From Apostichopus japonicus (taxonomy: Eukaryota; Echinodermata; Holothuroidea; Aspidochirotida; Stichopodidae), in NCBI RefSeq assembly GCF_037975245.1, contig NC_092576.1, positions 2,785,501 through 2,849,500 of the forward strand: 64,000 nt of DNA, written 5' to 3'. Positions 10,301-24,981 of this stretch are shown in pieces (position 1 is the first letter of the stretch; the number at the start of each line of letters is the position of its first letter). The notes beneath the pieces are model-generated. The model was not told the DNA's origin. It ran no database searches and was given only the letters and a program-made list of their open reading frames with translations. The position numbers and the translations under genes are program-made.

Positions 10301-11669
10301 AGTAGTCTTAGCCGACCTGGCTTGATTATAGAGCTAAGAGCATCCATGGCACATAGGCAAGAAGTTGACTGAGCCTTTAGCTAATGTTAGGCTAACCCAA
10401 GCATGGATATTTTGAGCTGGAATTTCTAGCACAAACTTATCTTTCTTACAATACTTTGAGAAAGCTATATTTTGAGCACAGCTCTTCATTAGAGTTCTGA
10501 CATATATATGCTTCAGGTCTGAGAAATGGGAAACAAAACAAAATTTTCCAAATGTGGAACAATTTTGCAATTGGTGACGTACTAGTGGTACCAATTTCAG
10601 ACACATGTTCAGTGATTAGATAATTTTACCCTTTGAAGCAGTATATAACTGACCAAGCAGCTTTACTACAGTAGTTTGACTTTGGCCATATCTGATCATC
10701 AAATCTAGCTGATGACGTACTAGCCTAGACCTATACAAGCATATAGTTGCTCTGCTAGCAAGATTCCCTTGCTAACCACAGGGCTGACACACTAACAGTG
10801 AAGATAAGAGGCATTGGGCTAACATTGTGTATGCCTGTGTACCTTGTCCTGACACCAGGGGTTTATGCAGCCAGCCGTCCAGCCTTCTTTTGCATGGCCG
10901 GTTTTGCAAAATGAAAGCCTATTTTTCTGTGCAAGCCTTGCAAAATATATATGAAGCCATGGAAAGTTTTCCCAAGTTTTTAATACAGAGTAGGCAATTA
11001 TACAGAGTTACAGAAATGATCGACAGCAATGTCAATATTGGTTTTGTTTTTTTGTCTGACTTTCCATCATTTTACCAATCAAACCTTGTATTGACTAAAA
11101 AGCTTGCATTTTACCCTCTGATACCCCAGAAATGCACTTTCTAAGGGGGCGTGTCCCCCTTCACCCCCCCCCCCCTTCCCCCACATGATGCCTCAGGCAT
11201 CATGTTGCCCACAAAAAGGTAGGACAACCATTTAAAAAGTTGGACACCCACATCTACAGTACCATTTCTGCCTCAACCCCTGCCTGACACTGACAGCCAA
11301 TCGACCAAGTCTTTCTTACAGTTGTGAAGGCCTGGGTTTTATCTTCACTTCAAATCAGGAATATTATTTTATATATGAATCTTATTGAGCCAAAGGTACT
11401 GGTTTGTGATGAGTCACTAGATACAGAAAGTACAGTATAGCGCAACTGGTCCAACTAGGCTAGGACCTCTAGCCTACTGCATGTTTCTAGGCTTAGGATA
11501 TATCAATATCATGCCAAGGCGATATAGGCTATCTAACGTTCGGTCTTACTAGCAAAATAATGCTTTACGAGATAAATGCAGATATCTCTCCCATTTTCAT
11601 AGAGTGTTGCATAATTATGCGCAAGCTACAATGGACAAGTGAAATGACCTCACCTTTAGACAACGACAT
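1311..11669 (-). CDS. ACAA2: Mitochondrial 3-ketoacyl-CoA thiolase (acetyl-CoA acyltransferase 2), 9 exons
   Basis: Thiolase of the last step of mitochondrial fatty-acid beta-oxidation: it cleaves 3-ketoacyl-CoA with CoA to acetyl-CoA and a shortened acyl-CoA. Coding exons on the minus strand, in order: 11669-11654, 10184-10018, 9371-9243, 8567-8451, 5995-5848, 4469-4294, 3820-3620, 2701-2547, 1395-1311. Together they are 1194 nt, 397 codons plus stop, the same length as the vertebrate enzyme, and all phases join. Visible landmarks: [12 protein letters not shown] near the N-terminus; [10 protein letters not shown] with nucleophile Cys92; the VNEAF motif at 319-323; GHP with His352; and CIGGGQG with Cys382. 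The N-terminus runs straight into the thiolase fold ([13 protein letters not shown]), as in vertebrate ACAA2, whose targeting sequence is not cleaved. The gene lies about 5.7 kb downstream of the Rab gene on the same strand. Identity is certain at family level; the ACAA2 assignment rests on length, residue numbering and close similarity. Confidence 0.96.
1663..1712. repeat. Homopolymer patch C-run/A-run
   Basis: A run of Cs is followed directly by a run of As inside low-complexity intron 8. Probably replication slippage; no function is suggested. Confidence 0.6.
1972..2203 (-). mobile_element. tRNA-derived SINE, copy 1 of family A
   Basis: Read on the minus strand it begins GGTGCTGTGGCCGAGTGGC (box A-like) and has GGTTCTGGGTTCGATACCC (box B-like), resembling a Leu/Ser tRNA head. 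A body follows that is shared with 28707-28985 and partly with 4068-4200. It lies in ACAA2 intron 8, in the same orientation as the gene. Confidence 0.75.
2547..2701 (-). CDS. ACAA2: ACAA2 exon 8
   Basis: Codons 319-370. Starts VNEAFAAQF and carries [12 protein letters not shown] with catalytic His352. The acceptor is TTCTTTAG and the donor GAA|GTAAGTT. Strongly conserved with vertebrate ACAA2 throughout. Confidence 0.95.
3620..3820 (-). CDS. ACAA2: ACAA2 exon 7
   Basis: Codons 252-318, [16 protein letters not shown] to DMDLVE, including the [13 protein letters not shown] segment of the second thiolase half. The acceptor is TTCTGTGCAG and the donor GAG|GTAACA. Phase 0 at both ends. Confidence 0.95.
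4068..4200 (-). mobile_element. Truncated family A SINE body
   Basis: Shares the body of the SINE at 1972-2203 (the GGGTGGCTTCCAATGCAAC and GAAAGTCATTTCGGATGGG words) but lacks the tRNA-like head. It lies in ACAA2 intron 6. Confidence 0.6.
4294..4469 (-). CDS. ACAA2: ACAA2 exon 6
   Basis: Codons 193-251. Reads (A)[20 protein letters not shown], then [17 protein letters not shown]. The acceptor is TTTTCCTCAG; the donor is TCC|GTGAGT. Residues align one to one with vertebrate ACAA2. Confidence 0.95.
4506..4625 (-). ncRNA. Hammerhead-ribozyme-like repeat unit (copy a)
   Basis: On the minus strand 4601-4571 reads CTGAAGA, then a GATCC/GGATC stem with loop TGCTA, then GAAA and TGTC. This fits the hammerhead core pattern CUGANGA - stem II - GAAA - very short stem III - UC cleavage site. 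Here stem I is damaged: CAGT precedes the core, where the best-preserved copies have GCCT. The flank contains the shared boundary word GTTTAGCAAACTGC at 4501-4514. It lies in ACAA2 intron 5. Activity is not implied. Confidence 0.6.
5236..5256. repeat. Perfect 9-bp hairpin
   Basis: CAAGGCAAC and GTTGCCTTG separated by AGG, in ACAA2 intron 5. A small perfect inverted repeat with no known role. Confidence 0.5.
5645..5715 (+). mobile_element. tRNA-like SINE head, family B
   Basis: GGGCTGGGTAGCTCAACTGG resembles a tRNA 5' half with box A; a weak box B-like stretch follows about 35 nt later. A related head lies on the minus strand at 46680-46745. A decayed SINE, not a functional tRNA gene. Confidence 0.45.
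5848..5995 (-). CDS. ACAA2: ACAA2 exon 5
   Basis: Codons 144-193, [13 protein letters not shown] to SQHRWKA. It matches the LEDSLW...RWKAA region of vertebrate ACAA2. The acceptor is AATGTTTTAG and the donor CTG|GTGAGTCC; the split Ala193 codon joins exon 6. Confidence 0.95.
7728..8058. repeat. About 100-bp diverged tandem repeat, ~4 copies
   Basis: The phrase CCTAGCCTGTATTG...GCGATGCTATCTAGAATGAAGG, ending TATGTACATGAT, recurs near 7740, 7838 (shortened), 7890 and 7995. It lies in ACAA2 intron 4, and reading frames across it are incidental. Confidence 0.75.
8130..8218. repeat. Dispersed repeat, partner at 39455-39545
   Basis: The stretch with GCTATACAAGT, AGATG and TTTACACAGGAGGCATAGTATTT recurs in diverged form near 39455-39545. 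It is an unclassified interspersed repeat in ACAA2 intron 4. Confidence 0.5.
8451..8567 (-). CDS. ACAA2: ACAA2 exon 4
   Basis: Codons 105-143: [20 protein letters not shown], then [11 protein letters not shown]. Equivalent to the EVVLCGGTESMSQAPY region of vertebrates. The acceptor is GTTCATGAAG and the donor AAG|GTACGG, both weaker than the gene's others, but length and phase are right. Confidence 0.92.
9243..9371 (-). CDS. ACAA2: ACAA2 exon 3 (nucleophilic Cys92)
   Basis: Codons 62-104: [12 protein letters not shown] to [16 protein letters not shown]. The acceptor chosen is TTGCATTCAG|TCC; the alternative CTGCAG ten bases inside breaks the frame. The donor is CAG|GTAAAAT. The acceptor region is copied at 9583-9600 (see Part 2). 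Confidence 0.94.
9364..9415. repeat. Direct repeat, copy 1 (spans exon 3 acceptor)
   Basis: GCAGAGGACTGAATGCA, GTGAAAGTATATA and AGAACACAGAAG appear here and again at 9583-9636, flanking the SINE fragment 9421-9582. It contains the 5' end of ACAA2 exon 3 and its acceptor. Confidence 0.8.
9421..9582 (+). mobile_element. 5'-truncated SINE with conserved core
   Basis: Contains a box B-like GGTTCGATTCC, then TCCTTGGGCGAGATGCTTC, and ends near AATGGGTACCTG. This resembles the deeply conserved core found in many marine-invertebrate and deuterostome SINEs. It is flanked by the ~50-bp direct repeat. It lies in ACAA2 intron 2, antisense to the gene. Confidence 0.65.
9583..9636. repeat. Direct repeat, copy 2 (duplicate exon 3 acceptor)
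   Basis: Second copy of 9364-9415. On the minus strand it supplies another CATTCAG|TCCTCTGC within intron 2, about 220 nt upstream of the real acceptor. Confidence 0.8.
10018..10184 (-). CDS. ACAA2: ACAA2 exon 2
   Basis: Codons 6-61: (G)[16 protein letters not shown] to [15 protein letters not shown]. The acceptor is GAATTTGTTATAG and the donor TCA|GTAAGTATG. It carries the N-terminal thiolase signature. Confidence 0.95.
11138..11230. repeat. C/G-rich patch with small palindrome
   Basis: GGGGGCGTGTCCCCC-like hairpin, a run of Cs, then GATGCCTCAGGCATC. It looks like the end of a decayed inverted-repeat transposon, but no matching distal end was found. It lies in ACAA2 intron 1. Confidence 0.35.
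11654..11669 (-). CDS. ACAA2: ACAA2 exon 1 (start codon)
   Basis: ATGTCGTTGTCTAAAG|GTGAGG encodes MSLSK and the first base of Gly6. Too short for ORF callers. Chosen because it has a perfect donor, the right phase, and places [13 protein letters not shown] exactly where vertebrate ACAA2 has MALLRGVFVVAAK, giving 397 residues. The 5' UTR and promoter must lie at higher coordinates. Confidence 0.85.
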
Positions 11670-15692
<4,023 letters not shown>

Positions 15693-15949
15693 TAAGTTGA
15701 TGTGCAAATCAAGATTTTCACATAAAACTGTTAGTAGTACTGAAAGCACTATGTTATTAGCTTTGTACATATTATATTTTGATATTACCATAAATAACAT
15801 AATAAACAATAATTGTTCGAGTGATCTTAAAGAAAGTTGAGGCATGAATAATTACGAGTAGATAACCAATTTAGCTCATGGAAATAAAAATAGAAGTACG
15901 ATGTGGATCACAAAACCACATTAGTTATAAGGCCGACAAAGGTCTGAGT

Positions 15950-16290
15950 TAAACGGCGTTACTTGAAGTAACTTGGGGTAACCTCTAGTATCTTGAGTAA
16001 CCACTGGTAATGTGGGTTACCTTGATTTATGTGAGTAGCATCTGATAACTTGAATAACAAGTAATGCTGGTAACCGTTGGTAACCCTAAGTAAGATATAT
16101 AACCTTAAATTACTTGGGTAACCTCCAAATAACATGGATAACTGCTGGAGAATTAGATGACCTCAAGTAACTTGAGTAATCACTGATAACCTGGCATAAC
16201 CTTAGTTAAATTGATAACTTTTAGTTACTTGGATAAACCTTTGATAACTTGGGTAACTTCTGGTTACTTGGAGAGCCTCAAGTAAACCAA
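15950..16290. repeat. Degenerate GTAACTTG/GGTAACC repeat
   Basis: The words GTAACTTGGGTAACC, GATAACTTG and GGTTACC recur at roughly 20-25 base spacing, strongly diverged. An old minisatellite between the two genes. Confidence 0.7.
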
Positions 16291-17330
16291 AGGAATGCTG
16301 ATGCCATCAGAAGAACATACAACAATCTTTTTAACTCTCTCCCCAGCTGTTTAAAAATTCAAGAAAATAAATATTGACAGCACGGCTCGTTAAGTATCAT
16401 TAACGCTTTCATAAATATTATCAAGGTTAAAATTTGGACATAATGTCAATTTACTGAAACAATTCAAGAAATGTCTCAAAAGTCATATTGTTTATGCAAT
16501 AGATAATTAAAAATGAAATATGGTTTGAGAGTCCAATAGTTGACAAAAAATGAAGCCATGGCAGGGTGAACATTAATATATATACCAGCTTGAGAGAACT
16601 AAAAGAAATGTACCGGTTTAATTTGAATTTTGGAAATTGTGAAGTGACTAGCATGTATTCAATTTAATGTAATGTGACATTGAGACAAGTAAACTCAAGC
16701 AAAACTGCCTTTAAGCAATATCCCTACATCTGTTCAAGTGTATCTTTATTGTTAAGGTCCATGCAACAGAAAATCTGGTTGTCCAACAGAATCCGGGTGG
16801 TTTTATTACAAAGAAACCATCTTTTCATGTGGCTTCAATAATGAATTTTACTAAGACTGATGGCTCACTTTTCAAAAAAGTGAAAATCAAATAAAAAAAT
16901 GTATACTTGTTCTTTAATTTTACAGAATATTTTTGTACAACAAACTAATGTGGCAAATTTGAAGTTCTTTGCAAGCTTGTCAAAAAAACCTTGATATCAG
17001 AATTTTGAGTTCATGGTCTGAAAATTGAAAGAGGGATTTGGAAATCTCACAAACTGCAGGAAAGTTGTCAGCAGGCTGCATTTCATGCACCTAGATACAT
17101 CAAATGCCCTTGGTACCAAAACTGTTACTCTTACCAACAAAAACTGAAAAACATGTTGTAAAAAGCGGGGGTGAGGGGTGGGGGAGGGTGAATACTAGGT
17201 CAACTGTTGTTGAAACAAGGAAACCAAGACAATAAGAGCATTTACACAGTTGAATCTCCTTCACTTGAACATGGAAGTATTTTTTAGAAACAATTTCCAA
17301 TGATATTTACATTAAATATTTTTGGTTATT

Positions 17331-17336
17331 TTTATT
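17331..17336 (-). terminator. Candidate poly(A) signal of the EF-hand Rab gene
   Basis: AATAAA on the minus strand only ~30 bases after the stop. This would make a very short 3' UTR; another AATAAA occurs near 16743-16749. Confidence 0.25.
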
Positions 17337-17364
17337 AAAGAAAGAAAGAAAAATGCTACAAATG

Positions 17365-17532
17365 CTACGACCTGCAGCACTTCTTTTTGGCGACTACTTC
17401 ATTGATTAATTTGAGGGCCTCCTCCATCTCACGATCTTCTTTCTCCAAGAGTTGATGAGCTAATTCTTCGATACAGTCTGTGACGTTGGCGCCGCTCTTG
17501 GCACTGGCCTCGTAGAAGAGACATTGATAGGA
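17365..17532 (-). CDS. CRACR2A: CRACR2A-like exon 16 (C-terminus)
   Basis: Codons 737-791 and TAG at 17365-17367. It carries the G5 motif EASAKSG (744-750), then an acidic helix and KKKCCRS. The di-cysteine CCXX end is a Rab prenylation type. The acceptor is TTGTCCGACAG. Confidence 0.95.
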   Translation of the reverse strand, partial: SYQCLFYEASAKSGANVTDCIEELAHQLLEKEDREMEEALKLINEVVAKKKCCRS

Positions 17533-20500
17533 CTGTCGGACAAGAAAGGAGGTTTAGTTGTCTGTTAATAGAAATTCAAAGTATTCCTGAGCAAAATAAA
17601 ATTTGTAAAACAGTTGACTTATTTTTCTTGCAGGACCAAAGGTCACTTCTGCTACAATTCTTGCAGTTTACATTCCTTATGATACTTTGATAGTTTTCTT
17701 TTATAAATCCTACCAAGTAATAATTCTGGCATCCTTCCCCCCCCCCCTCCCATAGTCATAAACTAATTAATTCAGTGCATGTGTAGCCTTGCAAGTACTA
17801 AATTGACAGTTAAAATGGAACCATTTTGGGGGGGGGGGGTGGAGGGGGAGGGGCGGTTGAGTGTCAACCAGCAAATGAAAACACATAGAGATGAGTAAGG
17901 GTGCTTTGGGATGTGTGGAGACATGTTGTAGAACTAGACAAGATAACATTAATGTTGGAACATCAAATGACAGACCAAAGATATTCAATGAAGCTAGATC
18001 AATTCAACTATACAAGATATAATTAATGTTGATAAATCACATTTTAGACCAAAACTCATTTGATTTACTCACAGCGGCCAATGACTCAGCTGATTTCTTT
18101 TGGACTTGTCGTGAGTCTTCCAGGTCCAGCTTATTTCCAACCAAGACCTTGACAACATGTTCGTCAGTAACTTCCTGAAAATTAAAGATATATTTAAACA
18201 TATTTTGTTTGCTACAATTGTAATAAGAACATGAATCCTACATATGCAAACCAACATACAAAGTCCGGTTGATTCATCGTTACTGTAACAATTGACAATC
18301 GATAATTTCCTGGAAACTGCAAAGATGTTAAATTAGCCTTGCGGTAACCATGGCAACTGAGGTCAAGAACCCCAAAACAAAGAGTGTTAAAGGTCTGCTT
18401 TATAAACCCCAACCATAGCACCCTATTATGGAAAAGTTTCTTGAGATTACGTAACCGACCTGCCTTGGCCGTAGAATGGCCTCTTTTCACCAATTAAATG
18501 CCTGCCCCTTTTTTTTCTTGTATGAGAGTCTTTGTGTGAACGCTGTATGATTAACTACACTGCAGACGTGAACATATTTCCACACAGTGATAACACAAAG
18601 AGCCTAATGGTGTTAAGAAGCTATGCAGACTAATTGTTGAGCCCAGAGGTCGATTTACGACCGTGGCAGGTCGATTACGTAATCGCAAAACTCTCCTAGC
18701 TATAACCAGCTATAATTGGAGCCAATAAAGTATGATCTTTAAATCAAGCTAGTACCTCGATGTTAGTCATCCAGTTACGGACATTCAGAAAGGATTTCTC
18801 CGAAGTCAGATCAAAGACCACGATGACGGCATCAGCTTTCCTGAAGTAATGTCTGGTGATGCTTCTGAATCTCTCCTGACCGGCCGTGTCCCAGAGTTGA
18901 ATGGCCACAGAATGACCGTTGACCGTCATTGTCTTGACTTGAAAGTCGACACCTTATGCAGGAAGGTAGAAGAACAAGATTGGTCAAATGTATCTCATGG
19001 CTTTGCGTCGTACGTCTTGTTTCTCTACGATAGAATTTTGTCCTCAGACAAGTTTGGAATACTGTTTATAAGTGGATCTTGTATTACCTTCATGTACCTC
19101 TGTTAACCCCATCAAATCTCCCTGCACCCCTTTCTCCCCTCTTCTAAAATATCCTCCTTCCAAACAATACAAGAAATAAAAACAAAAAAGGTACTTTTTG
19201 TAAGGAAAATCACTCAAGACAGAGCTAGGGTACAAAGAAAGCCGAACGACTTGATCTGCTCTCAAGCCCAGACTGCTACCATTGAGACTGTCACTGTCTG
19301 ACCGTGACAGTGTTACGTCAAGGTGAGGTGAGGTGATACAGGTGAGGTGAGGTGAGGTGAGGTGAGGTGAGGTGAGATGAGGTGAGATGAGGTGAGGTGA
19401 GATACAAGGTGAGGTGATACAGCTTACACTTCAAAAGGGAACAGATGTAAAACATGATCTTAGTAAAAGATTCGTGAGCGATCTACTGTGTACTTTGTCT
19501 GAGCTGCAAAGATACATTGGGTAAAATTATAAGAAACCAGTAAAAGGAAGGAAACCAAAACAGCATCATAATATTGTCTTTACCTATGGTAGCGTTGAAG
19601 CTTTCCACAAAAGCATTATTGCACACCCTGTGCATGAGGGATGTTTTACCCACATACGAATCACCTACAAAAACTACTTTGTACAGGCGCTGAGGGTCCC
19701 TCAGGAGGTAAGTTTTCTGAGGTAGAGAAAATGAAAATGAAAGCAAGTTTAAAAGACTTTCGGTAGTGGTACGGTATATTCTTTTATGAGAATCATTATG
19801 TCGAGGAATTCTTGTGAGATTCCACCATTTTTCAACGTGCCCAGAACCCTCAGAAGAACCTCAAAAGAGTTCATATCTGTTTCTCACGAGAAAGTTCCAT
19901 AAGAGAAAATATGATTGTGTAAACAGTATTTGGAATAAGTTTCATCTACGATGATTCTTTAATCATTGCTGTTTCTTAAAACTTGAGGTACCTCTTAACC
20001 AAAGTGAAGTGACCTTGCAGAACTTTCCATGCCCTTTCCACATGGAGAGTAATAATTCTTAAAGCATTATTTTGCTCATGGTCCTCTCAACTTTTCACTT
20101 TATCCATTTAAGTTATATACAGTGTATGTTTTTCATAAGTACCCAAGGTTTTAATGTATAAAAAATTTACTGCGATCCAGATTTCATTTTACATTGGTAA
20201 GTCTGATAAATGCCATAAATAAGAGATATGAAATAAATAAATCTTTGATGGAAAAGGGGGAGGTGTAGGACTGAAGAGGAGCATATGGATGGTAAATGAT
20301 AGAGAAGAGTATTAACTATGACTCCTAATACCATTGACCAAAGGTCTACTCAGGGATGTGCCCAGGATTTCTTGAGTGCCGGGTATACTGATCGCTGTCC
20401 TGGGGGAGGGTCTAAGGGGAGGAGGTGTGCCCCTCCCCTTTGATTTTTGAAGGTGCTCGGATGCCAAATGCTGGCACTTGTGTAGCTTTTTCAGCACATA

Positions 20501-21876
20501 CATTAGTTTTGCTAACAATTTAAATTTTTGGGGTGAAATATATTGTTAGGAATGTCAGGATTTTAGATGAAAATAGTGCTGGGCGGGATTGACGATTTTT
20601 AAGACAGTGCTGGGCGGTAGTTTTTCGTGCTGGGCGGGGGCCGCCCAGTGCCGCCCAGTGTGGGCACATCCCTGTCTACTATATGACTTTTTTTCTGTGA
20701 TTACATGAGGACGGGAGTATGTAAATTGGGTGATGGGGGGAGAGTGGGGAGGGTGGGGTAGGGTGGGGTAGGGAGGAAGAACAACAGGCAGAGCTAACAT
20801 ACTAAATGCTTTACCTCTTGTCCACCACCATCCACCGAATCTTCTGTTTCTTTCTTCACTTTTCTCTGCTTAGACTTGTGTCCATCATCTTCTAGTGGTG
20901 ATTCCTCCCTGCCAAAGATCCAACTTAAATATTAATTCAATCATTCATAATTCTTTCCAATCTTCTCAGGTTCAATCTCATTTCTTTCAGTACTACCTGG
21001 CTGTAAGTTTCGTAGTTTGTACTAATTTACCTCCATTCATTGATTTGTTATTTTTTTTTTAAGTTGTTGAACTGCTAACTGTAAAACTGTGAAATCGTTA
21101 CAACATATTTTTCACATTTTTTTATTTTTTTCTTATTGCAGACTTAAAATTTGTGGCCGGTTTCTGTAGATTCTGGTTTACATAATGATAATTGTTGATG
21201 ATGGACGTTGAATGTGACAGATCTACTAGTTTTAGGTGAAGTATCACTCTAACCTTCCCCAAAAGCTATCATCTTCCAAGTATCTGTCATCCCCACCCCC
21301 TTCCCTTCTACCGTCCCATTCTCCTCACTCCTGTCACCTACCTGCCCACCCTACCCTAACTCTCCCACCAAGCAGGTTACTCACCCTTCTCCTGGACCTC
21401 TCAAAACCACATCAACACTCACAGATTCCATCATAACATCTGAATCAGCATTCTGTGTGGACATTGACCACTGGTGCCTCAATTGAGACAAAGGTGTATC
21501 ATCGTAATGCCCGTTTTGGTGGGCCGCCTCTAATTCAGCATCCAGGCTCTGGGCAAGTTCCTCCGAGAGAGGGGTGCCATTAAATAGAGGGTCCATGGAT
21601 CTAAATCCCATATCATCGGGTTCTCCCCGATCCAGCAGGTCACCATTTCCTTGCTGCAACATATGTCCATTGACAGGGCTACCACCGTGGTAGGTACTGG
21701 ACTGGCTACGATTCAATACCCGTCCCTGGGTCGGGAAATTGTCCCGTATCGGCGGCAGGGCACCCGTGGAATGTTCGTACTCAAAGTCATACTCCACATC
21801 TTCATCTTCTGGCACGGCGTTGGCGTTTATGTCTGAACTTAAGCTGTGGAAGGCCAACAGAGACATATATATAATA

Positions 21877-21909
<33 letters not shown>

Positions 21910-24900
21910 TTAATGGAGGGCTGAAATAGATTGAGGTTATACAAACGCATCGAAAGACTGTTCCCCATGTGACCACATAACAAAGATATCATCAATGTAA
22001 CGTAGGTACAGGAGTAGTAGAAGATTAGAACTTTCGAGAAATCTAGATTGAAAATTAGCCATAAATAGATTAGCGTACGCTGGGGCCATTTTTGTCTCCA
22101 TGGCTGTCCCCTTATCCTGAATATACAATTTTTCCATGAACGCAAATACGTTGTGTCTGAGGATAAAGTCTATATGTAGGGCGATCTCCTCAGCGTTGTT
22201 GTGGTTGCCCTCAGATAAGTATTTCTTACATGCCCGCACCCCCTCATCGTGCGGAATATTGGTGTAAGGGGCAGATACGTCGAGTGTGACAAGTAAGGTA
22301 TGGGCCGGGAGTCTGATGGGTAGGGTGGATAGTTTCCAAAGAAAATCTGTGGTATCCTTGACGAAACATCAGTGGTTGTAGCTGGCTATCGATGAAGCCA
22401 GAAATATCCTCAGTGAGGGTACCTCTACCAGAAACAATAGCGCGTCCGGGTGGTATCTCTTTGTCATTGGTGTGCATGGTGGCGGTCGATTCAGAGGATC
22501 CAGGTATTGTCTTCATTTTGAGGATTTTGGGGAGCATATAGAAGCAACCGGGTGATGGAGCTTTGGGTATGAGATGTCCGATGGTTTAGCAGAGCCGTTC
22601 AGGAATGGTTGAGATTATGCTGTTAAGTTCATTTTGATGGTTTACTGTTGGGTCTGAGTTGAGTTGCAGGTAGTTGTTGCAGTGTCGTTGCCTAGTTGCC
22701 TTTGTGCCTCCGATGTGTAGTCGTCGCGATCTTGTATGACAATGGCTCCTCCCTTGTCAGCTGGTTTCACCACAATGCCGATATTGTTCTTCACAGTTTG
22801 GAGTGCCGTGTGCTGCAATTTATTGAGGTTAGGACGAGATTGTATATATTCTTCTCGGAAATGGAACATAGGAATTTGAGATATGAACACTGTGAGAAAG
22901 TTTCCCTCCCTGGTTTTTAGAAGAAAAGAGGAGAATATACTATGGATTTGTCCTCCTTGCGGGGGTAGTTGGGTTGATGTAGTGGTTACGTCCTTCCGGT
23001 GGAGTCAACCATCTGGATTTTGGTTTCGATTGGATTAGTAGCTGATCACCTATTGTATTGTCTGGGGTACATCTTTAGCCCACTCCGTTAGACGGATTCT
23101 GTGACAGAATGACATAGTGTCTTGACATAGCTCAATGTCATTAAGTCCCTAGGTAGGACAAAATGACAACCCCTCGTCAAGGCCTTCCCTTTCTGATTTT
23201 GTGAGGGTGTGTGCGGACAGGTTAACTATGCTTGAAGACTTGTTCAATTGAGGGTTGGGTGCCCGCAATGACTCCTGAGGATCAATTATAGACTGTGTAG
23301 CACAATAGTATCTCCATCGTCTGAGATCTCCAAGAACTGGGTCTTGGAATGAACTTGTGTCATTTGCGTTGGATCGGTAATTGACCGGGAGAGGTATTTC
23401 TTCTCCTGTTCAATACTTTCAGAAATTCTTTTCTGTTTCTTGTAAGCGTCTTGAGCGCCAGATGCATTGTTTCTGTGACGCCATCCTACAGATAGAAGTG
23501 GCTTCAGAATCATGTCCAGTAGATAATTGTGTTCTTCAATCAAAGTCCTCTAGGAATGAGATCCAAGCTTTTGCAGTTGGACAAAAAGTGGATGCTAGAC
23601 CGTGTTTGGGTCAATTTCATGAGACGTAATTCCCTCCTGCGTTCTTCTGGCTTGGAATGGTACGGCATCGAGAAATGGGTCTGTACGCATGTTGTACCTA
23701 GTCTTAATATTAGGTTGGATTAAAGGCATTCCTTGTTGTCCTTATTTTTTCTACTATTATTTCTATGCAACACGTGGAACGGTTCATCATATCTATACCT
23801 ATATATAAATATTTTTTTGCACAATTTTGAACGGACAGCGATCAGCAAGTAGTATGCCAGTTTGTAGTAGTTGCTCGGCCAATCAAGTCTAGAATTTAAT
23901 AAGTTTAGCCACTTGCTTAGAAAAAATGCCAGTGCTTAAAAAGTCAACTGACTAAAATCAACTTCCTACTTGCATTGGGGGGGGGTGGTGGTGGTGGTGG
24001 TGGTGGCTGGAGCATTCTTACATAAGCTATCCTCCACTACATTATTGAAATATCTTTCAACCATCAGCGCTGTTATAATTGTAAAATAATTCAATGTATT
24101 TTAAGTTTCAGTTAATCAATTTTATATGAGACATATTTTGACAACTGCCAAGGAATTTGCTTTTTGGTATATCAAAACTTTTATCTCTCACCGCCCTCCC
24201 CCTCCCCCTCCCTTCCCTCACCCTGCCCAACAGATCAGAGCTTTACAATTAGATCAGAACCGTATCAAGAAGACAAGAAAGCATCTTCAAAGTCTCCAAG
24301 AGAAAAACATGAGAAAATGATGATATTCAAACAAAACTAAAACAGAATAAAATTTAAAAAATAAAACAGCTTGAATTAAAAATCACCTGGTGATCAGCAG
24401 ACAAAAGATGAAGAATTCTTAAGGTTTGGGATGAGGATGAGACCTGCAGGAGAACATCAGAGACGGCGCGAGTGCAAGAGAGGAGTGGTGAAGAAGAATG
24501 GACAGGATAGATTGAAAGATTGAAGGATTGAAAAGAAAGGAAAATAGTAAAGTGAAAGACAGAAACTAGCATGAATTCAAATTCTGACAGAAAAAAAATA
24601 AGAAAAACCATTTCCTTTTTATTTTGATCTTTTTTCTTTTAGAATTTTCAGGTAGTAGCTCAGCATTAGAGTATTACTTTATATTTTAATTTTTTTTTTT
24701 TTTTCATGTTTACTTTTAATTTTGTTCTTTGATTTCACCAACTGCTGCTTCCTCCAATGCATGAGATGGCAAATAGTGGCAGAGGGTTAAAAACTGTTTT
24801 AAACCTCAAATTCGAACGGAGTAAAGAAATCCATAGCTAGAAAAGGATCTGTACCATTGACTTCTGTATTATATATGTAACAAGCTTGGCAGCACATTGC

Positions 24901-24929
24901 CTGTTGAGCATTCCAGCCCAAACCTGATG

Positions 24930-24981
<52 letters not shown>

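Noticed and set aside
21381-22145. Long 254-codon minus-strand frame
   Set aside because: It is a chance fusion of a retroelement remnant, a TA repeat and real exon 11; only 21843-21385 is exon, with a clear acceptor at its start.
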